Assembly: GCA_902580275.1 (NCBI GenBank) | Contig: CACHJZ010000007.1 | Location: 1 to 64,000 of the forward strand | Length of the DNA stretch: 64,000 nt | Direction: 5' to 3' | DNA from: an uncultured Pelagibacteraceae bacterium | Lineage (GTDB): Bacteria; Pseudomonadota; Alphaproteobacteria; Pelagibacterales; Pelagibacteraceae | Notes under the pieces: model-generated | Told to the model about the DNA's origin: nothing | Databases searched by the model: none | The model's input: only the letters and a program-made list of their open reading frames with translations | Program-made: the position numbers and the translations under genes | Shown here: positions 28,355 through 36,891 of the stretch, one piece after another | Position numbering within the stretch: the stretch's first letter is position 1 | Layout: each line of letters begins with the position of its first letter

Positions 28355-28657
28355 TTAATTGTTATTTTCAGGAATTTTTGGGACTTCTTCTGAATTTTCC
28401 TCTATTTTATCAATGATAGAGGTTTCTGTTTCCAATTCCCCTCTTGATATAATTGTCAATGAAAGACTACAAATAATAAATAAAGTGGCAATTATTGCTG
28501 TCGCTTTAGTAAAAAAATCACCCGCTGTTCTAGATAACATATAGCTTTCTTGGGAAACACCAATTCCTAGTGCTCCTCCTTCAGATTTTTGCAATAAAAC
28601 TATTATTACTAATAGTACGGCTAGAACTATATTTATTACTAATAGAATATTTTCCAT
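28355..28657 (-). CDS. secG: preprotein translocase subunit SecG
   Basis: A 100-residue protein with two transmembrane helices (about 2-22 and 51-70) joined by the conserved LLQKSEGGALGIG loop and the RTAGDFFTKAT segment. The C-terminal tail is acidic. It assists SecYE in protein export. It lies between tpiA (5-base gap) and pyrG, the standard alphaproteobacterial order. Confidence 0.95.
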   Translation of the reverse strand: MENILLVINIVLAVLLVIIVLLQKSEGGALGIGVSQESYMLSRTAGDFFTKATAIIATLFIICSLSLTIISRGELETETSIIDKIEENSEEVPKIPENNN

Positions 28658-28662
28658 GGGAA

Positions 28663-29418
28663 TTAATTAAACGTTTTTTTTATTATATCAATAAGTTTAT
28701 CACTATTTTGAGATGCACCGCCTATTAAAAATCCGTCCAGATTCGTTATTTTTTTTAGTATTGAAATATTCTTTGGACTTACAGATCCACCATATAAAAC
28801 TTTTGGATTTTTAAATTTCATTTTATTACTTAAAAATAATTTTAAGTAGTTAGTTGTATTTTCTAAATCCTCTATTTTGGGGATAACACCAGAACCTATA
28901 GACCAAACAGGTTCGTACGCAATTAAGATATTTTTTTTATTTTTAACTTTTTTAAGACCTCTAATGATCTGACTCAATAATATTTTTTTAGTTAATCTTC
29001 TCTTTTTTTGTATTGATGTTTCACCGATACAAAAAATTACTTTTAATTTACATTTAAGAGCTGAAATTATTTTTTTGTTAATAATATTATCTTTTTCACC
29101 TTTTGCTCTTTTTTCAGAATGTCCTAATATGACGTATTCACATTTTAAAGATTTAATCATCTTCGCATTTATAGATCCAGTAGGAGGGCCATATTTTGAC
29201 GTAAAGCTACAGTTTTGTGCTCCAGTCATAATACTTGTATTTTTTAATTTTTGTATAAATGGATGTATCAATGTGAAGGGAGGACAATAAATAATTTTTA
29301 AATTTTTTGTTTTTTTATTTTTTTTCTTGAAATTTATAACTTTATTCAATGAATTAACGCTATTTAAATGGCCAAACATTTTCCAATTTGCTACAAAATA
29401 TCTTAATTTATTTGTCAT
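28663..29418 (-). CDS. tpiA: triosephosphate isomerase
   Basis: A 251-residue TIM barrel interconverting dihydroxyacetone phosphate and glyceraldehyde 3-phosphate. Substrate Lys in NWKMFG (11-16), catalytic His in LGHSEKRA, catalytic Glu in AYEPVWSIGSG, and the phosphate loop YGGSVSPKN are present. First gene of the minus-strand run tpiA-secG-pyrG-kdsA-eno-ftsB-lipA and divergent from the PpiD-like gene, with 57 bases between starts. Confidence 0.96.
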   Translation of the reverse strand: MTNKLRYFVANWKMFGHLNSVNSLNKVINFKKKNKKTKNLKIIYCPPFTLIHPFIQKLKNTSIMTGAQNCSFTSKYGPPTGSINAKMIKSLKCEYVILGHSEKRAKGEKDNIINKKIISALKCKLKVIFCIGETSIQKKRRLTKKILLSQIIRGLKKVKNKKNILIAYEPVWSIGSGVIPKIEDLENTTNYLKLFLSNKMKFKNPKVLYGGSVSPKNISILKKITNLDGFLIGGASQNSDKLIDIIKKTFN

Positions 29419-29475
29419 ATTTAATTATTTAATCTATAGGTTTGTCGTTTATAGTTCAATAATTTAAAAAAAACG

Positions 29476-30903
29476 ATGTTAAATAGTATTAGAAATTTTT
29501 CAAAAACGATAACTGCAAAAATATTCTTATTTATAGTTGCAGTGCCTTTTGTCTTTTGGGGTATGGGTGATGTATTTACGAGTGGAAATACAAATTCTTT
29601 AGCAAAAGTAAATAATGAAAATATATCAACAGAGGATTTTATTGATCATATAAATGAATTAAATATTAATCAAAACTTAATAAAGGATAGATTAGAAGAC
29701 AATATTTTGGAGGAAGTTCTAAGCAAATTAATATCAAATAAGTTAATTGAACTTGAAATAAAAGAAGCAAATTTAGTTATATCTGACAAAATTCTAGCAG
29801 AAAAAATAAAAACAAACTCGAATTTTTTAGATGAAAATTTAAATTTTTCTCGAACAAAATATGAAAAATTTTTACTTTCGAACAATCTTACAGCAAGTCG
29901 GTTTGAGAAAAATTTTAAAGAAAATGAATTTCAGGAAGAACTATTTAATTATTTAGGTGGAGGAATTAAATCACCTAATTTTTTAATAAATAATTCCTAT
30001 GAAGACGAAACTAAAAAAATTAACATAGAATTTATTAATCTTGAAAACATTTATTCAAAAAAAGAAAATATCAATAATGATGATGTTAAAAATTATATTA
30101 ATAAAAATAAAGAAAAACTTAAAAAGGATTACATAGATTTTTCTTATTCAAAAGTAACTCCAAAAGATTTGATAGGTCTAGACGAATATAATGATGAATT
30201 TTTTACAAAAATAGATGAAATCGAAAGTAAATTATTAAATAATGTAAGTTTTAAAGATACAATTCAAACATATGATTTGAAAAGTATATCAAAAAAAAAC
30301 TTTATTCCACAATCTGATAAAGAAACAATTGAAACTAAAATTTATAATCTTAGAAACAATGAAAAGTCTGGTGTTATTGACGAAACCGATTTTTTTGTAA
30401 TTTATGAAATTACAAAAATTGAAAATAAAATTCCAAACATAGATGATAGTAATTTTGTAAACCAAGTCAAACAATTTATATTTAATAAGAATAAATTTGA
30501 ATTTAATAAAAAAATCTTAAAAAAAATTAATGATAATAATTTTTTTAATAGTGATTTTAATAAATTAGTCTCAGGCAAAAACAAAATTGAGAAAACGTTA
30601 ATTAAATCAAAGAACGATGTAGAAAAATTTAGCTCAGAATCATTAGAAGTCATTTACTCTCTTCCAATTAAAAGCTTCGCATTAGTTGCTGACAATGAAA
30701 AAAATATTTATTTAGTAAAAATTCTAAATCATAAAATAGATAAAATCCTTGAAAATAATGAACTTAAAAATATTTATTATATTGAAGCAAATAATTTAAT
30801 AAAAGATAAAATATTTCAAACTTATGATGTTTATTTAAATTCTAAATATACAATCAAAATAAATGAAAAAACTCTTGAAAGAGTAAAAAACTATTTTAGA
30901 TAA
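29476..30903 (+). CDS. PpiD/SurA-like periplasmic chaperone anchored in the inner membrane
   Basis: A 475-residue protein starting with the PpiD-type N-terminus: LNSIRNFSKTITAKIFLF, one transmembrane helix (about 14-31, with FVFWGMGDVF), then a SurA_N-like helical domain (about 40-160). The rest is charged and coil-rich. I cannot find convincing parvulin motifs in the middle, and at 475 residues it is shorter than the roughly 620 of E. coli PpiD. It is probably a chaperone for newly exported proteins, possibly without isomerase activity. Its stop overlaps the trpE start (TAATG). The same PpiD-trpE order is found in other alphaproteobacteria. Confidence 0.82.
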   Translation: MLNSIRNFSKTITAKIFLFIVAVPFVFWGMGDVFTSGNTNSLAKVNNENISTEDFIDHINELNINQNLIKDRLEDNILEEVLSKLISNKLIELEIKEANLVISDKILAEKIKTNSNFLDENLNFSRTKYEKFLLSNNLTASRFEKNFKENEFQEELFNYLGGGIKSPNFLINNSYEDETKKINIEFINLENIYSKKENINNDDVKNYINKNKEKLKKDYIDFSYSKVTPKDLIGLDEYNDEFFTKIDEIESKLLNNVSFKDTIQTYDLKSISKKNFIPQSDKETIETKIYNLRNNEKSGVIDETDFFVIYEITKIENKIPNIDDSNFVNQVKQFIFNKNKFEFNKKILKKINDNNFFNSDFNKLVSGKNKIEKTLIKSKNDVEKFSSESLEVIYSLPIKSFALVADNEKNIYLVKILNHKIDKILENNELKNIYYIEANNLIKDKIFQTYDVYLNSKYTIKINEKTLERVKNYFR

Positions 30904-32357
30904 TGTTAAACAGAAGCTATAAACAATTTAAGTTTCTACATCAAAATAAAATAAATCAAATTTTATATTTAGAAAAAAAATTAAATGATAATAATCAAAT
31001 ATTAAATCTTATTGATAATTTTTTAAATGAAAAAAATAGTTTTATATTTGAGTCAGTTGAAAAAGGTGCAAAAGGAAGATATACAATTTTTGGGAAAAAA
31101 CCTGATAAAATTTGGGAATTTAATAACGATAAATCTTTTAGAATTCAGAATAAAAAAAAAATTCCTATAAAAGGTAAACCAAAGAATATTATTGAAGATA
31201 TATTAGAAAATTTTAAATTTAAAACTCCGACAAAACTTCCTCCAATTTGCTCATTAATATCTGGATATTTTTCATACGATACAATCAGATACGTAGAAAA
31301 AATCCCAAATAACTGTAAAGATGATTTAAAAATGCCCGATGTAAGACTTCTAAGGCCAACAGTTTTAATAATACACGATAATCTAAAAAAGAAAATTTTT
31401 TACATAGTTAATGTGTTCAAAGACCAAAGTATCCAAAATTATAAAGAAAAGTACGACGATATTAAAAACCAAATTAACTTTATGATTCACCAATCTAAAT
31501 TAAGTTTTAACATCCCTTATAGATCCAAAAATAAGAAAAAAATAAAAGTAAATTCAAATACCACTAAATCTCAATATTTAAATATGGTAAAAAAGGCTAA
31601 AAAATTTATTGAGATTGGAGATATTTTTCAAGTTGTACTGAGTCAGAGATTTGAGGCAAAACTTACAAAAAAGCCTATAGATATTTACAAAAAACTTAGG
31701 ATATCAAATCCTTCACCTTTTATGTTTTTTTTTAACTTTAATGACTTTCAAATTATAGGTGCTAGCCCCGAAATTTTAGTTAGATTACGTAAAAACATAA
31801 TTACTATTAGACCAATTGCTGGGACACGCCCTAGAGGAAAAACAAAAAAACAAGATAATTTTTATAAAAAAGATCTTCTTAAAGATAAAAAAGAACTTGC
31901 TGAACATTTGATGTTGCTAGATTTAGGAAGAAATGATGTTGGTAAAGTAGCCAAAATTAATAGTGTGAAAGTAACAGAAAAATTTTTAATAGAAAAATAT
32001 TCACATGTTATGCATATTGTTTCAAATGTTGAAGGAAAACATAATAAAAGTCTCTCTAGATTAAATTCAATGTTAGCTGGATTTCCAGCTGGAACGGTTT
32101 CTGGTGCTCCAAAGATTAGAGCAATGGAAATAATTGATGAGTTAGAAAAATCAAAAAGAAAAGTATATGCAGGTGGTATTGGGTATTTTTCTTCAAATGG
32201 TGATTTTGATACTTGCATAGCTTTAAGAACAGCAGTCACAAAAAATAATAAATTTTATGTTCAGGCCGGTGCGGGAATAGTTGCTGACAGTAAACCAAAT
32301 AATGAATATGAAGAAACGGTTAATAAAGCAAAAGCATTAATTGGTGCATTAAAATAA
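30903..32357 (+). CDS. trpE: anthranilate synthase component I
   Basis: A 484-residue chorismate-using enzyme. The N-terminal domain contains SFIFESVEKGAKGRYTIFG, the LLES-like site where tryptophan feedback inhibition occurs. The C-terminal domain has GDIFQVVLSQRF, the PIAGTRPRG block, and the SGAPKIRAMEIIDELE and YAGGIGYF motifs near the end. It makes anthranilate with TrpG. There is no intergenic space before it, so a leader-peptide attenuator of the E. coli kind is not possible immediately upstream. Confidence 0.96.
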   Translation: MLNRSYKQFKFLHQNKINQILYLEKKLNDNNQILNLIDNFLNEKNSFIFESVEKGAKGRYTIFGKKPDKIWEFNNDKSFRIQNKKKIPIKGKPKNIIEDILENFKFKTPTKLPPICSLISGYFSYDTIRYVEKIPNNCKDDLKMPDVRLLRPTVLIIHDNLKKKIFYIVNVFKDQSIQNYKEKYDDIKNQINFMIHQSKLSFNIPYRSKNKKKIKVNSNTTKSQYLNMVKKAKKFIEIGDIFQVVLSQRFEAKLTKKPIDIYKKLRISNPSPFMFFFNFNDFQIIGASPEILVRLRKNIITIRPIAGTRPRGKTKKQDNFYKKDLLKDKKELAEHLMLLDLGRNDVGKVAKINSVKVTEKFLIEKYSHVMHIVSNVEGKHNKSLSRLNSMLAGFPAGTVSGAPKIRAMEIIDELEKSKRKVYAGGIGYFSSNGDFDTCIALRTAVTKNNKFYVQAGAGIVADSKPNNEYEETVNKAKALIGALK

Positions 32358-32929
32358 TGAAGATAATATTAATTGATAATTATGATAGCTTTACATTTAA
32401 CTTATTTCACTATTTATCATCTTTGAAAATTAATGTTGATGTAGTTAGAAATGATAAGATTAATGCAAATCAAATACTTAAAAAAAAATATAACTCTATA
32501 GTTATTTCGCCTGGTCCTGGTAATCCAAATCAAGCTGGAAATTGTATTAACATAGTTAAATCTCTTTATAAGAAAATTCCAATTTTTGGAGTATGTTTGG
32601 GTCATCAGATAATTGGTCAAGTATTTGGATCAAGGATAATTCAAGCAAAAAAGCTTATGCATGGAAAAACTAGTGAGATATTATCAAATAGAACAGGAGT
32701 TTTAAAAAATCTACCTAGAAAATTTGAAGCTACTAGATATCATAGTTTAATAATTGACAAAAAAACATTATCGAAAGATCTTTTAATAACCGCTGAAACT
32801 AAAGATGGGCTTATAATGGGTATTAAACATAAAGAATATAATGTGCATGGTGTACAATTTCATCCAGAAAGTATTAAAACTAAATTAGGAATTAAGATTT
32901 TAAAAAATTTTGTTAATTTTAAAAAATGA
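32357..32929 (+). CDS. trpG: anthranilate synthase component II (glutamine amidotransferase)
   Basis: A 190-residue class I glutaminase. DNYDSFTFNL (7-16), SPGPGNP, the nucleophile C80 in GVCLGHQ and the HGVQFHPES triad region are all present. It feeds ammonia to TrpE. Coupled to trpE by a TAATG overlap and to trpD by 4 bases (ATGA). The separate trpG, rather than a trpEG fusion as in some rhizobia, is as in most proteobacteria. A role in p-aminobenzoate synthesis as well is possible. Confidence 0.95.
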   Translation: MKIILIDNYDSFTFNLFHYLSSLKINVDVVRNDKINANQILKKKYNSIVISPGPGNPNQAGNCINIVKSLYKKIPIFGVCLGHQIIGQVFGSRIIQAKKLMHGKTSEILSNRTGVLKNLPRKFEATRYHSLIIDKKTLSKDLLITAETKDGLIMGIKHKEYNVHGVQFHPESIKTKLGIKILKNFVNFKK

Positions 32930-33921
32930 TGAAAAATTATATTGAAAAAATCAAAAAAAAACAGAGCTTGACATTTGAGGAAAGCAAGTCTGCTTTTGAA
33001 GTTTTAATGGAAGGCAAAGCTGAAGAAAATGAAATTTTTGATTTTTTAACCGGATTATCATCAAAGGGTGAGACATCTGAAGAAATTGCAGGTGGTGTTT
33101 CCGTATTAAGAAATAAATCTAAAAGAGTAAATGTAGAAAATTGCATAGATACTTGTGGCACAGGTGGTGATGGGAAAAATACTCTTAATATTTCAACAGC
33201 CTCAGCAATACTGCTAGCAAGTTTAAATGTAAAAGTAGCAAAACATGGAAATAAAGCAGTTTCATCTAAATGTGGATCAGGCGATGTATTGGAAGCTTTA
33301 AATATCAATATAAATCTTGAACCGAATAATGTTGAACAGCAAATAAATAAAAATAATTTTGGTTTTATGTTTGCGCCTAATTATCATAGTGCAATGAGAT
33401 TTGTGGGGCCAACAAGAAAAAAAATCGGAAAAAGAACAATATTTAATATGATTGGCCCATTGAGTAGCCCTGCATTAGTAAATAGACAGGTTGTGGGAGT
33501 TTTTGATAAAAAATTATTAAATATTTTTGCAAATGCTTTACTTAATCTAAAATTAAAGTTTGCTTGGATTGTTAATAGCGAGGATGGTTTAGATGAAATC
33601 TCACCATATGCAAAAACAAATATAGTCCAACTAAAGGATGGTAAAATTTCAGAAATTGTAATAGATCCTAATGATTTAAATGTAAATGCAGATAATTTCA
33701 AAAATCTTATTGGTCAGAATTCAAAATTTAACTCTGAAAAAATTATAGAAATATTTAAAGGCAAAGATAACGATTTCTCAAAAGCAGTATGTTTAAATGC
33801 AGCTGCTGGATTAATAGTTTCAGAAAAATATGAAGATTATGAAAAAGCTTACAACGCTGCTAGAGATTTTATCAAATCAGGTTCTGTACATGATCATTTA
33901 ACTAAAATACAAAATGGCTAA
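32926..33921 (+). CDS. trpD: anthranilate phosphoribosyltransferase
   Basis: A 331-residue class IV phosphoribosyltransferase. The PRPP-binding loop DTCGTGGDGKNT lies around 75-86, followed by KHGNKAVSSKCGSGD, the anthranilate-side HSAMRFVGPTRKK and the NMIGPLSSPA block. It joins anthranilate to PRPP, the second step of tryptophan synthesis. Overlaps trpG by 4 and trpC by 8 bases. Confidence 0.96.
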   Translation: MMKNYIEKIKKKQSLTFEESKSAFEVLMEGKAEENEIFDFLTGLSSKGETSEEIAGGVSVLRNKSKRVNVENCIDTCGTGGDGKNTLNISTASAILLASLNVKVAKHGNKAVSSKCGSGDVLEALNININLEPNNVEQQINKNNFGFMFAPNYHSAMRFVGPTRKKIGKRTIFNMIGPLSSPALVNRQVVGVFDKKLLNIFANALLNLKLKFAWIVNSEDGLDEISPYAKTNIVQLKDGKISEIVIDPNDLNVNADNFKNLIGQNSKFNSEKIIEIFKGKDNDFSKAVCLNAAAGLIVSEKYEDYEKAYNAARDFIKSGSVHDHLTKIQNG

Positions 33922-34705
33922 AAACATTCTTGAAAAAATAATTAAAAGAAAAATTGTTAATATAGAGAAATTAAAAAAAACTCTAGATCAAAATAATTTA
34001 AAAGATCTGATAGAAAAAAATACATCTTTTGTGGACTTTAAAAAAAAAATTAACCAGAATATTAAAAATAATAAAATTTCAATAATTGCTGAAATTAAAA
34101 AAGCAAGTCCTTCAGCTGGTGTTATTATTGAGGATTACAATCCTTTAGAAATAGCAAATATATATGATAAGAATAATGCAACATGTTTATCTGTCTTAAC
34201 TGAAGAAGAATTTTTTTTAGGCAAATTAGATCATATTAGTCAGATTAAACAAAAAATTAAACTGCCAATTCTTTGTAAGGATTTTTTTGTTGATAAATTT
34301 CAAATCCCTCTTGCTAAAAGTTATGGAGCAGATGCTGTATTAATTATTTTAGCTGGTGTAAAAGAAAATCTGGCTGAAGAATTATATAATGAGGCCCTCA
34401 AATACAAAATGTCAATCATCGTCGAGGTTCACACAGTAGATGAGGCCAAAAAAGCATTAAAATTTAAAGATGCTCTAATAGGTATTAACAACAGAAATCT
34501 TAAAACTCTTGAAACAAACATTAATACAACTTATGATATTCATAATGTTTTGATAAATCATAAAGGACCACTTATTTCTGAAAGTGGTATTAAAAGTAAA
34601 GAAGAGCTATTAGATTTAAAAAGCAAAACTTCAATTCAAACTTTTTTAATTGGTGAATCACTCTTAAAAAATTTGGAAGATAACTCAATTTTTTCAGTTC
34701 TTTAG
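33914..34705 (+). CDS. trpC: indole-3-glycerol-phosphate synthase
   Basis: A 263-residue TIM barrel. IIAEIKKASPSAG near residue 57 and the catalytic ILCKDFFVD, IIVEVHT and GINNRNLKTLE blocks are diagnostic. Not fused to TrpF. It closes the indole ring of the tryptophan precursor. Last gene of trpEGDC; trpF, trpB and trpA are not in the window. The order trpC-lexA-gltX follows other alphaproteobacteria, but without the moaC/moeA genes often found between trpC and lexA. Confidence 0.96.
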   Translation: MAKNILEKIIKRKIVNIEKLKKTLDQNNLKDLIEKNTSFVDFKKKINQNIKNNKISIIAEIKKASPSAGVIIEDYNPLEIANIYDKNNATCLSVLTEEEFFLGKLDHISQIKQKIKLPILCKDFFVDKFQIPLAKSYGADAVLIILAGVKENLAEELYNEALKYKMSIIVEVHTVDEAKKALKFKDALIGINNRNLKTLETNINTTYDIHNVLINHKGPLISESGIKSKEELLDLKSKTSIQTFLIGESLLKNLEDNSIFSVL

Positions 34706-34754
34706 TCAAATAACTCTTTGTTTTCGTGGTTTTTTTACTATTGTTTAATTATAA

Positions 34755-34769
34755 GAACTTTTATAGAAC
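34755..34769 (+). promoter_or_regulatory. SOS box (LexA operator), site 1
   Basis: GAAC-N7-GAAC: GAAC at 34755-34758, spacer TTTTATA, GAAC at 34766-34769. This exactly fits the direct-repeat LexA box known for alphaproteobacteria (GAACN7GAAC/GTTCN7GTTC). It lies 25 bases before the lexA start, as expected for autorepression. Confidence 0.85.
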
Positions 34770-34776
34770 ATTGTTT

Positions 34777-34791
34777 GTACGATATTTGTTC
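34777..34791 (+). promoter_or_regulatory. second, imperfect SOS box overlapping the lexA start region
   Basis: GTAC-GATATTT-GTTC at 34777-34791 matches GTTC-N7-GTTC with one mismatch, in the opposite orientation to site 1, and ends 2 bases before the ATG. Together the two sites would give tight autoregulation. Confidence 0.6.
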
Positions 34792-34793
34792 TT

Positions 34794-35471
34794 ATGCTAA
34801 CTAAAAAACAAAAAAACTTATTACTTTTTATCAACAAGAAGTTGAGATCATCTGGAATTTCGCCGTCTTATGAGGAAATGAAGCAATCGTTAAATTTGAA
34901 GTCTAAATCGGGAATACATAGATTAATTAGCGCCTTAGAAGAAAGAGGCTTTATAAAAAGGCTTGCTCACAAAGCAAGAGCTTTAGAAGTTGTTAAATTG
35001 CCTGAAACTGCATCTGCAAATGATATTTATAATAGCTTTTCACCAAGTGTAATAAAAGGTGGATTAGATGAAACAGCAGACAAGACAAATGGCACAGAAA
35101 TCCCAGTTTTAGGTAAAATTGCTGCTGGAACCCCAGTCGAGGCAATTCAAAATGAAGTTGCCAGAATTCCATTACCAGAAAATATAGAGAAAAAAGGCGA
35201 ATATTTTGGATTGAAAGTTCAAGGAGATTCTATGATTGAGGCAGGAATTAATGATGGCGATACAGTTGTTATAAAAAAAACAGAAACAGCAGATAACGGA
35301 AAAATCGTAGTTGCTCTAATTGATGACCATGAAGCAATGCTTAAGAGAATAAGAAGAAAAGGCAAAACTATAGCTTTGGAAAGCGCAAATAGAAATTACG
35401 AGACTAAAATATTTGGTCCTGATAGAGTAAAAGTTCAGGGTGTGCTTGTATCTTTATATAGAAGTTTCTAA
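34794..35471 (+). CDS. lexA: LexA repressor
   Basis: A 225-residue SOS repressor. The winged helix DNA-binding domain covers 1-70, with the SPSYEEMKQSLNLKSKSGIH recognition region. The autocleavage bond is A111-G112 (KIAAGTPVEA), the catalytic Ser is S146 in VQGDSM and the Lys is K184 in EAMLKR. RecA filaments trigger self-cleavage after DNA damage. Two SOS boxes lie immediately upstream. It precedes gltX by 22 bases. Confidence 0.96.
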   Translation: MLTKKQKNLLLFINKKLRSSGISPSYEEMKQSLNLKSKSGIHRLISALEERGFIKRLAHKARALEVVKLPETASANDIYNSFSPSVIKGGLDETADKTNGTEIPVLGKIAAGTPVEAIQNEVARIPLPENIEKKGEYFGLKVQGDSMIEAGINDGDTVVIKKTETADNGKIVVALIDDHEAMLKRIRRKGKTIALESANRNYETKIFGPDRVKVQGVLVSLYRSF

Positions 35472-35493
35472 ATAAATAGTCTAAAAATCTTAA

Positions 35494-36891
35494 ATGTCAA
35501 AAGTAGCAACAAGATTTGCTCCATCTCCTACTGGTCCATTGCATATTGGAGGGGTCAGGACCGCCTTATTTAATTGGTTATATTCCAAAAATCAAAATGG
35601 TAAATTCTACTTAAGAGTAGAAGATACAGACAAAGAAAGATCTAAAGAAGAATATAAAGATCAAATAAAACAATCGCTTAAATGGATTGGCATAAATTAT
35701 GATGGGGAAGAATATATTCAATCAGAGAAAATGGAATATCATATTAAAATTGCAAATGAGCTTCTTAAAAATGGTCATGCATATAAATGTTATTGTTCAA
35801 GCGAAGAAATTGAGGAACAGAAAAAAAGAGCAAGACAAAAAAAAGTTCCTTATATTTATGATAGAAAATGGAGAGATAAAAAAGAATCTGATGCTCCAGA
35901 GGATATCAAGCCTGTTATAAGATTTAAAAGTAAGATTGATGGGACTTCAGTATTGAAAGATTTAGTTCAAGGTGATGTTGAAATTGAAAATAATACAATT
36001 GAGGATTTTATAATTTTAAGAAACGATGGAACTCCTACATATAATTTATCAGCATCTGTAGATGATCACCAAATGAATATGACACACATTATTAGAGGTG
36101 ATGACCATAAAATTAACACCTTCAAACAAATACAAATTTATCAAGCTTTGAAATGGGAGCTGCCCTCATTTGCTCACATACCATTGATACATACAATAGA
36201 TGGAAAGAAACTATCAAAACGAGATCAGGCTTCTACGTTAAATGATTACTCCAAGATTGGCATTATGCCTGATGCTCTTAGAAATTATCTTTTAAGATTA
36301 GGTTGGTCTTACAAAGATAAAGAAATATTTACATTAGACGAAAGTATAAAATTATTTAATTTAGAGGGTATCGGAAAATCTCCGTCTAAACTTGATATGA
36401 GTAGAATCTTGTCGATGAACGAGCACTATATCAAGAATATTGATGAGAATGATTTGTTCATTCAATTAATTGAATATTGCAAATTATATAAAAGTGAAAT
36501 TAAGCCTGATAAGAAAGAAAAGATCAGAAAATCACTAACTTTCCTGAAGAATAAAGCAAAAACTTTAGAAGATATATTTAATAATGGTCAATATATTATT
36601 AAAGATGAGGTTAATTTTAACAAGGATGATGACAAATTAATTGACGATAAAGCAAGAAAAGTAATTTCTGATTTTTATTCCCAATTTGAAAAAATAGATC
36701 AGCCTTCTCGAGAGATTTTAGAACCAATAATAAATGAGCTTATAAAATCCCATGACACAAATTTTAAGGGAGTAGGACAACCGTTAAGGATTGCTCTAAC
36801 TGGATCGAAGTTTGGACCTGGTATATATGATATTATTTTATCTTTAGGGAAAGAAGAAGTTCAAAAAAGATTAAGAGCTAAGATAGCTTGA
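35494..36891 (+). CDS. gltX: glutamate--tRNA ligase
   Basis: A 465-residue class I synthetase. FAPSPTGPLHIGG (8-20) contains the HIGH motif, KLSKR is near residue 238, and the C-terminal helical anticodon-binding domain ends GKEEVQKRLRAKIA. It charges tRNA-Glu, and may also charge tRNA-Gln if the genome uses GatCAB. One copy is seen here; many alphaproteobacteria have two. The 3' end overlaps the convergent lpxB by 21 bases. Confidence 0.95.
   Translation: MSKVATRFAPSPTGPLHIGGVRTALFNWLYSKNQNGKFYLRVEDTDKERSKEEYKDQIKQSLKWIGINYDGEEYIQSEKMEYHIKIANELLKNGHAYKCYCSSEEIEEQKKRARQKKVPYIYDRKWRDKKESDAPEDIKPVIRFKSKIDGTSVLKDLVQGDVEIENNTIEDFIILRNDGTPTYNLSASVDDHQMNMTHIIRGDDHKINTFKQIQIYQALKWELPSFAHIPLIHTIDGKKLSKRDQASTLNDYSKIGIMPDALRNYLLRLGWSYKDKEIFTLDESIKLFNLEGIGKSPSKLDMSRILSMNEHYIKNIDENDLFIQLIEYCKLYKSEIKPDKKEKIRKSLTFLKNKAKTLEDIFNNGQYIIKDEVNFNKDDDKLIDDKARKVISDFYSQFEKIDQPSREILEPIINELIKSHDTNFKGVGQPLRIALTGSKFGPGIYDIILSLGKEEVQKRLRAKIA

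Noticed and set aside
31862-32239. Minus-strand open frame inside trpE
   Set aside because: Antisense to strongly conserved TrpE motifs; no family resemblance or ribosome site.
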